Origin: Vibrio sp. RE86
Lineage (GTDB): Bacteria; Pseudomonadota; Gammaproteobacteria; Enterobacterales; Vibrionaceae
Direction of reading: 5' to 3'
NCBI RefSeq assembly: GCF_013114545.1
Contig: NZ_VTXI01000008.1
Coordinates: 124,001 to 188,000 of the forward strand
Length of the DNA stretch: 64,000 nt
The position numbers were made by a program, and so were the translations under genes. The stretch's first letter is position 1. The number at the start of each line of letters is the position of its first letter. Of this stretch, positions 1-8,456 are shown one piece after another. The notes below the pieces were generated by a model. The model was not told where the DNA came from and did not search any database. It was given only the letters and a program-made list of their open reading frames with translations.

Positions 1-903
1 AGAACCAATCACATAATCATGTTGACCGCTCTCTGATGCCTCAAGGATCGAAGCAGGTTCATCATAAATAAGCGTGTCTAGACGGTGTGCTTCGGTAGCT
101 GAATCAACGATCGCTGTCTTCTTAACGTTCTCGACGATGTCCACAACGGTTACAACAAGATCGGTTGTCTTAGTGATAATTGCTTCACCTGGCTCCAAAT
201 ACATTTGAACGCCATGTTTTTCAGAAAAGGCTTTAAGTGCAAGGCCTAATTTTTCGATATCGTAGCCCGGCCATGTGAAGAACACACCGCCGCCCATGCT
301 TACCCAGTCAAGCTTATCGAGGTATTCACCAAACTGATCAGAGATAGAGTCAAGTAAGTCAATGAATGCGTCGACATCTTTGTTTTCACAGTTCATGTGG
401 AACATCACGCCATCGATATCACTAAAAATTTCTGGCTTGATGTGATCAGCTTGAACACCTAAACGAGAGAACTGACGTGCAGGGTTTGCCAAGTCTTGAC
501 CCGCGTAGCTTACGCCAGGGTTCAGACGAAGACCGATTGATGCCTTACCCTCAACAATGTGTCGGTAAGCGGCTAGTTGAGACTGTGAGTTGAAGATCAT
601 CTTGTCACAGATGTCTGCAACTTCACGTACATCATCTTCGCTGTAGCCCACACTGTAGGCGTGAGTTTCACCACCAAAGGTTTCGTGGCCAAGTTTTACC
701 TCGAACGGCCCCGAGCTTGTTGTGCCATCTAGATAAGGCTTGATGATGTCGAAAACACCCCAAGTTGAAAAACACTTCAGTGCTAACACTAGCTTCACGC
801 CAGAAATTTCTTTTAGCTGCTTCGCTTTCTCTAGGTTTTCAATCAACTTATCTTCGTTGATCATAAAGTATGGGGTTTTAAGTTCTTCTTTCTTAAATGT
901 CAT
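1..903 (-). CDS. nspC: Carboxynorspermidine decarboxylase, 3' end outside window
   Basis: PLP-dependent decarboxylase of the alanine-racemase fold that turns carboxynorspermidine into norspermidine, the last step of the Vibrio norspermidine pathway. The frame is open from the ATG at 903 to base 1, giving 301 codons; the family is about 375-380 residues, so roughly 75 C-terminal residues lie beyond the edge. Visible: the PLP lysine K43 in LVLALKCFS, the glycine-rich phosphate loop [14 protein letters not shown], the YLEPGEA motif, and the C-terminal stretch [14 protein letters not shown] leading to the catalytic cysteine region. It lies downstream of the dehydrogenase and dat-ddc genes on the same strand. 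A terminator-like hairpin and a TATAAT box precede it, so it may have its own promoter. Known role (V. cholerae): norspermidine signalling and biofilm. Confidence 0.95.
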   Translation of the reverse strand, partial: MTFKKEELKTPYFMINEDKLIENLEKAKQLKEISGVKLVLALKCFSTWGVFDIIKPYLDGTTSSGPFEVKLGHETFGGETHAYSVGYSEDDVREVADICDKMIFNSQSQLAAYRHIVEGKASIGLRLNPGVSYAGQDLANPARQFSRLGVQADHIKPEIFSDIDGVMFHMNCENKDVDAFIDLLDSISDQFGEYLDKLDWVSMGGGVFFTWPGYDIEKLGLALKAFSEKHGVQMYLEPGEAIITKTTDLVVTVVDIVENVKKTAIVDSATEAHRLDTLIYDEPASILEASESGQHDYVIGS

Positions 904-945
904 TTCAATACGCACTCAAACTACATCTAAAGATGGAAAAGGAAA

Positions 946-951
946 ATTATA
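946..951 (-). promoter_or_regulatory. Possible nspC promoter, -10 box TATAAT
   Basis: A perfect TATAAT on the minus strand, about 43 bases upstream of the nspC ATG. The -35 region at 17 bp is weak (ATCAAA). Together with the hairpin upstream it suggests separate transcription of nspC. Inference from sequence only. Confidence 0.35.
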
Positions 952-969
952 TGGTTGGTGTGATTTAGT

Positions 970-1010
970 TTGATTTTGTCCTGTTCGAACGCAGTGAGTT
1001 ACAAAATCAA
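970..1010. repeat. 10-bp inverted repeat between nspC and its upstream gene
   Basis: TTGATTTTGT and ACAAAATCAA form a perfect 10-bp inverted repeat around a 21-nt loop. There is no U-tract, so it is not an obvious terminator. It could be an mRNA-stabilising hairpin, an operator or a small repeat element; it overlaps the -35 side of the putative nspC promoter. Confidence 0.5.
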
Positions 1011-1046
1011 AATAAATGATACCAACACTTTAAGATGGTCATCACC

Positions 1047-1073
1047 AAAAAGGGAACAATCACTGCTCCCTTT
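1047..1073 (-). terminator. Rho-independent terminator-like hairpin after carboxynorspermidine dehydrogenase
   Basis: Read on the minus strand, AAAGGGAGCA pairs with TGTTCCCTTT (10 bp with one G-U), loop GTGAT, and the 3' arm runs into TTTTT. It begins about 30 bases after the stop of the upstream gene and before nspC, so it should end or attenuate the two-gene message. Confidence 0.65.
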
Positions 1074-1101
1074 GATAAGTAATCAGACTAGAGGTCAGTT
1101 C

Positions 1102-2355
1102 TTATTTATTAAGCTCGTGGATCAAAGGAAGATTTTGACCCGCTTCAAGCTCTTGAACATGCCAATCTAGACCAATGCTAGGCATCGTTTCTAGGAACGG
1201 ATCTGGGTTTAGCTGTTCCATGTTGAACACACCTTTGTCTGCCCACTCACCACGGAAAAACTGAAGTGCAGCCGTAATCGCTGGTACACCTGTTGTGTAA
1301 GAGATCGCTTGGTGCTCTACATCTTCGTAAGCCACTTCATGGTCAGCGTTATTGTAGATGAATACGCTACGCTCTTTACCGTCTTTCTTACCTTGAACCC
1401 AAGTACCGATACACGTTAGGCCAGTATAGCCAGGTGCTAGAGATGTTGGATCTGGTAGAAGTGCTTTCAGTACGTGTAGCGGCTGAACCACTGTACCGTC
1501 ATGCAGTGTTAGCGGATCTGGGCTTAGAAGGCCGATGTCACGCATACAATTAAAGTAATTCAGGTACTTGTCGCCGAAGCCCATCCAAAACTCAATACGT
1601 TTTGCAGGGATGAACTCTTTCATTGAGCGAACTTCGTCGTGCGCCATTGAGTAAACTTTGTGTGTACCACAGTTTGGAAAATCAAACTCAAGCATACGTG
1701 AGTGACACGGAACCTGCTTCCACTCTTCGTTTTCCCAGTAGAAAGAATCACCTTGGATCTCAAGCATGTTGGTTTCTGGGTCGAAGTTCGTCGCGAATTT
1801 CTTGCCGTGATCACCTGCGTTCACATCCATTACGTCAATCGTATCAATCTCATCGAACAAGTGCTTCACTGCGTATGCTGCGAATACTGATACCACGCCT
1901 GGATCGAAGCCTGCACCAAGAATACCAGTAATGCCCGCCTCAGCGAACTTCTCACGGTAACCCCATTGCCAATCGTAAGCTTGAGGTACTTGCTGGCCTT
2001 CCGAACATAGGTCAACCGCAACTGATGTATCTAAGTAAGAGACTTTCGCTTGGTAACACGCTTCCATGATTGCCATGTTGACCCACGGAGGACCTGCGTT
2101 GATCACTAGATCCGGCTGAACCTCTTTGATAAGCGCAACAAGAGCATCAACGTCATCTGCATTTACAGCGCGTGCTTCTAGTTTCTTAGATGCATCTTTC
2201 AGGTTGTTTTTATTCTGAATAGATTCGATGATTTTTTCACATTTAGCCACGGTACGTGATGCGATTGTGATATCACCTAGTACGTCGTTGTTTTGTGCCG
2301 CTTTATGTGCAACAACCCAACCAACGCCACCTGCACCAATCTGTAGAATTGCCAT
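1102..2355 (-). CDS. Carboxynorspermidine dehydrogenase (synthase), saccharopine dehydrogenase family
   Basis: 417 residues. It reductively condenses L-aspartate semialdehyde with 1,3-diaminopropane (or putrescine) to carboxynorspermidine, using NADPH. The N-terminus has the Rossmann motif ILQIGAGGVGWVVA; the middle holds the conserved GAGFDPGVVSVFAAYA and DVNAGDHGKKFATNFDPE segments typical of this branch rather than of lysine-pathway saccharopine dehydrogenases. The start lies 14 bases after the stop of dat-ddc, so the two are co-transcribed. The product goes to NspC next door. It is followed by a terminator-like hairpin. Often annotated as CANSDH or as a LYS1-like protein; the genomic context makes the polyamine role very likely. 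Confidence 0.93.
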   Translation of the reverse strand: MAILQIGAGGVGWVVAHKAAQNNDVLGDITIASRTVAKCEKIIESIQNKNNLKDASKKLEARAVNADDVDALVALIKEVQPDLVINAGPPWVNMAIMEACYQAKVSYLDTSVAVDLCSEGQQVPQAYDWQWGYREKFAEAGITGILGAGFDPGVVSVFAAYAVKHLFDEIDTIDVMDVNAGDHGKKFATNFDPETNMLEIQGDSFYWENEEWKQVPCHSRMLEFDFPNCGTHKVYSMAHDEVRSMKEFIPAKRIEFWMGFGDKYLNYFNCMRDIGLLSPDPLTLHDGTVVQPLHVLKALLPDPTSLAPGYTGLTCIGTWVQGKKDGKERSVFIYNNADHEVAYEDVEHQAISYTTGVPAITAALQFFRGEWADKGVFNMEQLNPDPFLETMPSIGLDWHVQELEAGQNLPLIHELNK

Positions 2356-2369
2356 AGTTTTCGTTACCT

Positions 2370-5270
2370 TTATTTTGCTAGCTCAGCCGCTAGAACATGG
2401 ATTTTGTTTAACAAAGATTCGAAGTCTGAAATCTTCAAACACGGGTTCAAAATAGTAAATTTCAGTGCAGACTTACCGTCTACCACTGTTTCTCCAAGCA
2501 CAGCGACACCACGCGTCAGCGCCTCTAATCTTAGAGTTTTATTTAATTCGTCTAGATCCGTGACATTTGTATTTGTTACGCGGAACAACACTGTAGACAG
2601 TGATGGCTGCGCAAGAAGTTCAAAACCCTCATGGTCTTGCACTAAAGAAGCGACCTGCTGCGTTTGTTCAAGCAGGTGATCGTACATTTCGCCTAATGTT
2701 GAAGGACCAACGTTCTGCATTGTCATAAAGACTTTTAGCGCGTCGAATCGCTTCGTCGTGGCGATAGACTTGTCCACCAAATTTGGTAGCTCGTCATGTT
2801 CGCGATTTAGGTAGTCTGCGTGATGCAGCAGGTATTTAAAGTTTGATTTGTCCTTTAACAGCACTGCCCCACAGCTGATAGTTTGAAAGAACAGCTTGTG
2901 AAAATCGACGCTCACAGAGTCCGCTCGCTCAATGCCTTTCAGGCGCTGTTTGTGACTACTTAGGATTAATGCACCGCCGTAAGCACTATCAACATGGAAC
3001 CAAAGTTCGTTCGCTTGTGCGAGTTCAGCAATACTGTCCAAATCATCGATGGCGCCATGATCCGTTGTACCTGCCGTTCCAACCACAGCAAAAGGAATCA
3101 AGCCTTGTGACTTTAGGGATTCAACTTCTAGCTGGAGAGCATCGACTTTGATAGTACCGTTATCATTTGCATCAACACAGCATACTGCATTTTCGCCCAA
3201 TCCTAACAAAGATGCGGACTTTTGCACAGTAAAGTGCGACTTTTTAGAGCATAGAATACGCAATTTCTTCGCATATTCTGGAAGGCCTAGTTTTTGGATA
3301 GAATGGGTGTCAATTTTGTCTGCAATCCAATCGCGGGCTAACAGCAAACCCATTAAATTACTTTGCGTACCACCACTAGTGAAAATGCCATCGGCTTGAG
3401 CACCAAGGTCATACTTTTCACACATCCAATCAACGACTTTCTGCTCAACATAGGTTGCCGCAGAGGCTTGATCCCACGAGTCCATTGATTGGTTTAATGC
3501 TGCGATCATCGATTCTGCAATAATTGAAGGCATCAAAGGTGGTGTATGTAGATGTGCAATACAATCAGGGTGTTGAACAAGGATAGAATTTTTAGCGACA
3601 AGTTCGGCAGTATCACCAATCACATCAACTAATTGAGCATTTTTGTTATCAAGGTCGACCGAATTGATCGCTTGTTCGAGAAGCTTTGGCTCAAGGCCAG
3701 AATATGGCGCGTCAACCTGCTCGAAGATGGACTTCATTGCTGCAGTTGCATGGTTCATCACTTTAGCGAACTCGTCACTGCCCGCTTCACCAGTTTGAAC
3801 GAAGTGCTTCTTCCATGATTCGTTAGCTTCTTGTTTCGACGTCTTATCTCCACCAGCAGCCAATATGGCTTCTTCAAGTACTCTTAGAGAAAAATCTATC
3901 TGTTCAAAAGAGATTATTAGCGGAGGTAGGAAACGAATAACCGAACCATCACGACCACCCTTTTCCACCATCAAACCACGTTCAAGGGCTGCGCGCTGAA
4001 TTTTCAGCGTCAACTCACCATCAGCGACTGGTTCACCGAATTTATTTAGCTCTGAACCCGGTTTACGTATCTCGACACCCAGCATCAAACCCTTGCCACG
4101 AACATCCGCGATACAGTTCACTCGTGATTGAATCGCTTCAAGACCCAACCTCAGGTATTGACCGGCAATGTTGGCGTGATCAACAAGGTTATCTCGCTCA
4201 ATGATCTCTAACGCTTTGGCACCTGAGATCATAGCTAACTGATTACCGCGGAAAGTGCCCGTATGCTCGCCTGGCTTCCAAGTATCGTGATCTTTATTTA
4301 TCACCAGCAGAGACATCGGGAGCCCACCGCCGATGGCTTTTGAAAGACACAAAATATCCGGAACAATACCCGCTTCTTCAAACGCAAAGTTGTAGCCTGA
4401 CTTACCAACGCCACATTGAATTTCATCAAGAATCAGTAGGATGCCGTGTTCATCACAGAGTCGTCGTAATTCACGTAACCAAAAGGCTGGAGCTGGAACG
4501 ACTCCACCTTCACCTTGAACAGGTTCAACGATCATCGCAGCAGGCTTCATGATACCCGCTTCATCGTCATTCAATAAGCGTTCAATATAGCGAATGCCCG
4601 CTTTAGCGCCCGCATCGCCACCTAGTCCAAATGGACAACGTAAATCGTATGGGAAAGGCATAAAGTGAACATCGGACATCAAGCCGGTTCGACGAGCTTT
4701 GGTGCCAAGGTTGCCCATCATTCCCATCGTACCGTTGGTCATTCCATGGTAAGCCCCGCGGAATGCAAACATGGTGTTTCGGCCAGTGGTTTGCTTGGCA
4801 AGTTTAATTGCCGCTTCAACCGCATCAGCACCAGATGGGCCGCAGAATTGAAGAACGCTGTTGTCTGCCAATTCTTGTGGTAAGAAGTTTTTCACCGACT
4901 TGATAAAGTTTGTTTTTGCTTCTGTAGGAATATCAAGTGTTTGGTAAGGTAGACCTGAGTCTAATTGCTCTTTAAGCGCTTGATTGATTTCTGGATGGTT
5001 ATAACCCAGCGCCAATGTTCCCGCGCCCGCTAAACAATCCAGAAAGAGTTGGCCGCGCGTATCTTCGACAAGCGCACCGTAAGCCTGCTTGATTGCAATC
5101 GGCAGTCTACGCGGATAAGAACGAACTTCAGACTCGTGCTGCTCTTGATCGAGCAGTACTTGTTCTGGCGTCAGGTCGTATAACCTATCCACCATTGGAA
5201 TCTGAGTAGAAAAAGGAGTTGCGATCTCAACGTTTACTGCTGAGTTTTCGACTTCAAAGGCTGTGCTCAT
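2370..5270 (-). CDS. Fused diaminobutyrate aminotransferase / diaminobutyrate decarboxylase
   Basis: 966 residues, two PLP enzymes in one chain. Residues about 30-460 are a class-III aminotransferase: SGADAVEAAIKLA phosphate cup, LILDEIQCGVGKSG, and the PLP lysine in LCLSKAIGGG. It makes L-2,4-diaminobutyrate from aspartate semialdehyde and glutamate. Residues about 480-966 are a group-II decarboxylase (GAD/DDC-like): TSGGTQSNLMGLLLAR, HVDSAYGGA and the PLP lysine in SVDFHKLFF. It gives 1,3-diaminopropane. The fusion is the Vibrio form of Dat-Ddc; elsewhere these are two genes. The start ATG at 5270 has AAGGGA upstream. First gene of the norspermidine set; the 492-bp region upstream should carry the promoter. 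Confidence 0.95.
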   Translation of the reverse strand: MSTAFEVENSAVNVEIATPFSTQIPMVDRLYDLTPEQVLLDQEQHESEVRSYPRRLPIAIKQAYGALVEDTRGQLFLDCLAGAGTLALGYNHPEINQALKEQLDSGLPYQTLDIPTEAKTNFIKSVKNFLPQELADNSVLQFCGPSGADAVEAAIKLAKQTTGRNTMFAFRGAYHGMTNGTMGMMGNLGTKARRTGLMSDVHFMPFPYDLRCPFGLGGDAGAKAGIRYIERLLNDDEAGIMKPAAMIVEPVQGEGGVVPAPAFWLRELRRLCDEHGILLILDEIQCGVGKSGYNFAFEEAGIVPDILCLSKAIGGGLPMSLLVINKDHDTWKPGEHTGTFRGNQLAMISGAKALEIIERDNLVDHANIAGQYLRLGLEAIQSRVNCIADVRGKGLMLGVEIRKPGSELNKFGEPVADGELTLKIQRAALERGLMVEKGGRDGSVIRFLPPLIISFEQIDFSLRVLEEAILAAGGDKTSKQEANESWKKHFVQTGEAGSDEFAKVMNHATAAMKSIFEQVDAPYSGLEPKLLEQAINSVDLDNKNAQLVDVIGDTAELVAKNSILVQHPDCIAHLHTPPLMPSIIAESMIAALNQSMDSWDQASAATYVEQKVVDWMCEKYDLGAQADGIFTSGGTQSNLMGLLLARDWIADKIDTHSIQKLGLPEYAKKLRILCSKKSHFTVQKSASLLGLGENAVCCVDANDNGTIKVDALQLEVESLKSQGLIPFAVVGTAGTTDHGAIDDLDSIAELAQANELWFHVDSAYGGALILSSHKQRLKGIERADSVSVDFHKLFFQTISCGAVLLKDKSNFKYLLHHADYLNREHDELPNLVDKSIATTKRFDALKVFMTMQNVGPSTLGEMYDHLLEQTQQVASLVQDHEGFELLAQPSLSTVLFRVTNTNVTDLDELNKTLRLEALTRGVAVLGETVVDGKSALKFTILNPCLKISDFESLLNKIHVLAAELAK

Positions 5271-5762
5271 GATTTAATCCCTTGAATGTAATAATTCCCT
5301 CGATGCTGAACAGACAAACTCGAGGTATAGCAAGCCATTCCGCGTAACTGATAAATAACGCGTACAGCAAAACACTCCATCGCGAGGATGGATTACATGT
5401 AAGAAATTAGATCAAGGTTCAGTAATGCAACTGTCTTGTAAAACAGGGCATTGAGGAAGAACTAAGCTGATTAGTGTGTGTTTGTTAAGTGAGTTCAATG
5501 TTGGGTTTCCCATTCACATGCCGCATTGCGACATTAGTATCCCGTCTATCGACAAAAGAGATTGCCGATACCTACCCTACGCAGCAATACTCAGCCCGAA
5601 TATCACTACGCGTATCCCCCAGAATATCCATTTACAGACTCATCTCCGAGATTGCGGCGAAAATTATCATAAATTGAAATGTGCTGGCAATAATTTTTCA
5701 CTTTTCAGTTTGAGATTGTTTATTAATCTATCAAAAAGTAGGTTCAGTCCAGAAAATCAAGC
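5271..5762. other. Non-coding region upstream of the norspermidine operon
   Basis: No convincing gene in 492 bp; the ORFs on the plus strand have no start signal and no family resemblance. It holds short inverted repeats near the dat-ddc side, CGCGT/ACGCG at 5341-5362 and TCCATC/GATGGA at 5376-5392, which could form a leader structure or operator for the norspermidine genes. The far end (5737-5770) is the terminator of the gene at 5763. I see no strong -35/-10 pair. Confidence 0.5.
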
Positions 5763-5770
5763 CTACTCTT
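5737..5770 (-). terminator. Terminator overlapping the stop codon of the retention-module gene
   Basis: On the minus strand AGTAGGCTT pairs with AACCTACT and runs into TTTTT. The TAG stop of the gene at 5763 is inside the 5' arm. The gene therefore has a dedicated terminator and looks like a complete transcription unit rather than an accidental fragment. Confidence 0.55.
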
Positions 5771-6173
5771 CACCCAAGATTTCGTTCTGCTCTTGGAAGT
5801 TATCCGTTACGAAATCAATTAAACTTTCTGTTTGAAGTTCAGACAGCCCCTGGATATGAAGTTTAGGTGTCACTGGCTCATTAAGTCCCGCTGCTGTTGC
5901 GAACGCACTCTCTTTGGTAGGGTCTTCTCCATTTTCTAGCATCTCATGTACTGAAGCGATATCTTCTCCCAGCAGAATGGGACGCTGAGAGCTCTCACTT
6001 TCATAGAGCTGCACATCTAAATCTGATACCGCTGTAGCGCCACGTCCGACAACAACAATGACTTCTCCGGGCCCAGGAGTCTCCCCTGGCAATAGCTGCC
6101 TGACATTGCCGTTTATGTCTATCACAACCGTAGTATTTGTAAGAGCAATCAACACCCAAGCTAATAAATTCAT
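5763..6173 (-). CDS. Stand-alone LapA/FrhA-type adhesin retention module with TAAG (LapG-type) site
   Basis: 136 residues from the ATG at 6173, chosen because GGAGGG lies four bases before it; an ATG four codons upstream lacks a ribosome site. The sequence VVIDINGNVRQLLPGETPGP followed by GEVIVVV resembles the N-terminal retention module of giant Vibrio type I-secreted adhesins, which jams in the TolC-like pore. It then has LENGEDPTKESAFATAAG: the TAAG at residues 93-96 matches the di-alanine site cut by the periplasmic protease LapG in LapA-type proteins. Only about 40 acidic residues follow, with no repeats or RTX C-terminus. It is divergent from TolC and OmpA genes, the usual partners of such adhesins. 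It may be a remnant of a lost adhesin or a small pore plug. The family assignment is from memory of motif patterns. Confidence 0.6.
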   Translation of the reverse strand: MNLLAWVLIALTNTTVVIDINGNVRQLLPGETPGPGEVIVVVGRGATAVSDLDVQLYESESSQRPILLGEDIASVHEMLENGEDPTKESAFATAAGLNEPVTPKLHIQGLSELQTESLIDFVTDNFQEQNEILGEE

Positions 6174-6465
6174 AAAACCCTCCATCTCATAAATGAGACA
6201 GCGCGAAAATTAACTTTTCGGCAGTCCAATTCAAAAGAAGCTTATGATTTAAATCTAGAACCCGCTTCTATAAGGCACTAGTCAATAGCAAGAAAGTCCT
6301 AACGAAAGTTGCTAACAGGTACATAATCAGCAAAGTTTTGTCTCTATTAATCTCCTTTTTTATCCATTGTCAACTAAGCTTGGTGTAACTTACGCCTGAT
6401 CACTGTCAGACGCAGATTCACTCACTAGTTTTAACTTTGGCTTAATACGAATTAAGGAGGCTACC
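6174..6465. other. Divergent regulatory region, retention module / TolC
   Basis: About 290 bp between two divergent transcription units. It must hold both promoters, but I cannot assign -35/-10 boxes with confidence. A small palindrome CTCATAAATGAG (6186-6197) lies in the leader of the minus-strand gene. The end carries the AAGGAGG (6454-6460) ribosome site of the TTG-started TolC gene. Confidence 0.4.
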
Positions 6466-7776
6466 TTGAATTGGAAAAAGTCATTTTTAGCTAGCTGCAT
6501 TACAGTGTGCAGCTTTTCAACTTATTCTCAGACTCTTGAGCAAGCCGTCGCCATCACTCTGGCCACTAATCCTGAACTTAAAAGTGCGTTTAATGAACTT
6601 CAAAGTGCGATTAAACAAAGTGACGCCGCTTCCGGGGCTTATTTACCTAGCATTGATCTCGATGCTGGTATTGGTTACGAAGGTATCGACCCTGCTCAGG
6701 TTGGGGATCAAGAAACGGATTTAACACGAAAAGAAGCAACCATTAGCCTGACCCAACTCATTTGGGATGGTAACGCCACACTTAATGATATCGACCGAAC
6801 ATCCGCAGACGCTGAATCATTGCGATGGCAACTTCTCGCCAATGCTTCTGACCTTGCTCTTCAAGTGACAGATGTCTATTTGGAAGCCGTCAAAGCAACA
6901 GAAGTGCTCGCCCTTTCGGAGAGTAATCTTGCCGTTCACAAAAAGATTTACCGAGATATCAAAAAACGAGCGACATCTGGGATTGGTTCGACAGCAGACG
7001 TGACGCAAGTTGAAGCGCGTATTGCGAAAGCGCATGGTAATCTGCTCGCTGCACAAAACAACTTAGTTGATACTCACACTCAGTTTCATCGTTTAGTCGG
7101 ACAACAGCCGCTCGGACTAATTTATCCTCGTGCCGACGAGTCTAAATTGCCCTTGTCGTTAACTGATGCTTTGGTTGAGGCATTTGATGTCCATCCGGTA
7201 ATAAAAGTTTCTATGGTTGATGTGGACGCTGCACGATTCCAATACAAACAATCTAAAGGCAACTACTATCCGACCTTTTCGATCGAAGCAAGCCAAACAT
7301 GGCGTGACGATGCAGGTGGTGATGAGGGTAGAAGCGATGAAACGTTAGCCATGCTTAGAATGAGATACAATCTTTATAATGGTGGTTCAGACAGAGATCT
7401 ATCGGAAAGAGCCGCATACCAACTCAACCAAGCTAAAGACCTGCGTGACAATGCTTACCGTCAAGTAGAAGAAGGTTTGCGCCTATCTTGGAGTGCCCTT
7501 GACCTGACACTACAGCAAAAAAACTTCTTAGCGGATCATGTTGATTCAGCTTCTGAAACTGTTATCGCTTATGAAAAGCAGTACCGAATTGGTCAACGAA
7601 CCCTACTTGACCTTCTCAATACAGAAAATGAACTGTTTGAGGCTCGAAAAGACTACTTAGATGCCCATTATGCTGAGCAGTACGCCAAATACAGAGTAAT
7701 GAACGCAACCGGAAATCTATTGGACGCGTTGCTCGTTGACACACCAAAAGAGTGGTCTGAGCCTGTGGAGTATTAG
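6466..7776 (+). CDS. TolC-family outer membrane efflux/type I secretion protein
   Basis: 436 residues. Trimeric outer membrane channel protein (OEP repeats, coiled-coil alpha-barrel). The start is an unusual TTG at 6466, five bases after a strong AAGGAGG; no ATG gives a signal peptide. The signal peptide ends near FSTYSQ, followed by TLEQAVAITLATNPELKSA, the classic TolC first repeat, and a second repeat at about residue 225 (LTDALVEAFDVHP). The C-terminal YEKQYRIGQRTLLDLLNTENELFEA motif region is typical of AggA/LapE-type channels serving RTX adhesins. Two bases before the OmpA-family gene, so one operon. In V. cholerae the comparable channel, as I recall, sits beside the adhesin FrhA; here only a short retention module remains next to it. 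Confidence 0.9.
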   Translation: MNWKKSFLASCITVCSFSTYSQTLEQAVAITLATNPELKSAFNELQSAIKQSDAASGAYLPSIDLDAGIGYEGIDPAQVGDQETDLTRKEATISLTQLIWDGNATLNDIDRTSADAESLRWQLLANASDLALQVTDVYLEAVKATEVLALSESNLAVHKKIYRDIKKRATSGIGSTADVTQVEARIAKAHGNLLAAQNNLVDTHTQFHRLVGQQPLGLIYPRADESKLPLSLTDALVEAFDVHPVIKVSMVDVDAARFQYKQSKGNYYPTFSIEASQTWRDDAGGDEGRSDETLAMLRMRYNLYNGGSDRDLSERAAYQLNQAKDLRDNAYRQVEEGLRLSWSALDLTLQQKNFLADHVDSASETVIAYEKQYRIGQRTLLDLLNTENELFEARKDYLDAHYAEQYAKYRVMNATGNLLDALLVDTPKEWSEPVEY

Positions 7777-7777
7777 C

Positions 7778-8389
7778 ATGAAAATTAAATATTTAATCCC
7801 AATATTAGGCCTTAGTGTCGTTAACTTAAACGCACTCGCTGAAGATGAATATGACTACGTGGAAACTCCGGTAGCCAATCAAGTATCCGACCTTACTGAT
7901 GATGACAGAGATGGTGTGGTTAACGCTCGAGATATTTGTCCAGGAACGCCGGAAAGCGCTCAAGTAGATAACGATGGTTGTGGTGCGACGATTTCCGAAG
8001 AGGAACAACTTCAGCTACGAATTCTATTTGCCAACGACTCTTACGAGATTAACCCTGTATTCTCAAACCAAATCCAGAGCATGGCTGACTTCTTAGAGAA
8101 GTACAAAAGCGCTTCCATTCAAATCCAAGGGTATGCAAGTAAAGTCGGTGACCCTGAATACAACCTTGAGCTATCGAAACAACGTGCCAATGCCGTTGAA
8201 CAAGAACTGCTCTCATACGAAATCGACCCTAAACGCGTTGAGATTGTTGGATATGGTGAATCACGCTTAGAGGACCAAGGAGATGATGAAACCGCTCACG
8301 CTCTCAATAGACGCGTCACAGCCACCGTTGTGGGACTTACTGAGAAAGTAGTCGACGAATGGACCATTTTTACCATCATTGAAAAATAG
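7778..8389 (+). CDS. OmpA-family protein of the type I secretion locus
   Basis: 203 residues. The signal peptide ends at LNALAED. It has a thrombospondin type-3-like calcium motif DDDRDGVVNARDICPGTPES and a C-terminal OmpA peptidoglycan-binding domain (about residues 85-190): IQIQGYASKVGDPEYNLELS, then LSKQRANAVEQ and LNRRVTATV. The start codon at 7778 comes two bases after the TolC stop; the longer in-frame ORF begins inside tolC and is not real. It probably anchors the secretion channel to the cell wall, as in LapA/FrhA-type loci. Ends at a bidirectional terminator shared with nhaA. Confidence 0.88.
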   Translation: MKIKYLIPILGLSVVNLNALAEDEYDYVETPVANQVSDLTDDDRDGVVNARDICPGTPESAQVDNDGCGATISEEEQLQLRILFANDSYEINPVFSNQIQSMADFLEKYKSASIQIQGYASKVGDPEYNLELSKQRANAVEQELLSYEIDPKRVEIVGYGESRLEDQGDDETAHALNRRVTATVVGLTEKVVDEWTIFTIIEK

Positions 8390-8403
8390 CTTTCGCTCAA
8401 AAG

Positions 8404-8435
8404 AAAATGGCCTTGCATGTTTGCAAGGCCATTTT
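8404..8435. terminator. Bidirectional terminator between OmpA-family gene and nhaA
   Basis: AAAATGGCCTTGCA / TGCAAGGCCATTTT, a 14-bp perfect stem with a 4-nt loop, U-rich on both sides. Confidence 0.9.
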
Positions 8436-8456
8436 TATATCTAGGAAGATTTGTTC

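Noticed and set aside
740..1170. Two plus-strand ORFs opposite nspC and in the spacer
   Set aside because: No ribosome site, antisense to clearly coding nspC, and the second runs through a terminator-like hairpin.
5476..5835. Plus-strand ORFs upstream of the norspermidine genes
   Set aside because: No family resemblance or ribosome site, and they overlap the terminator and 3' end of the retention-module gene on the other strand.
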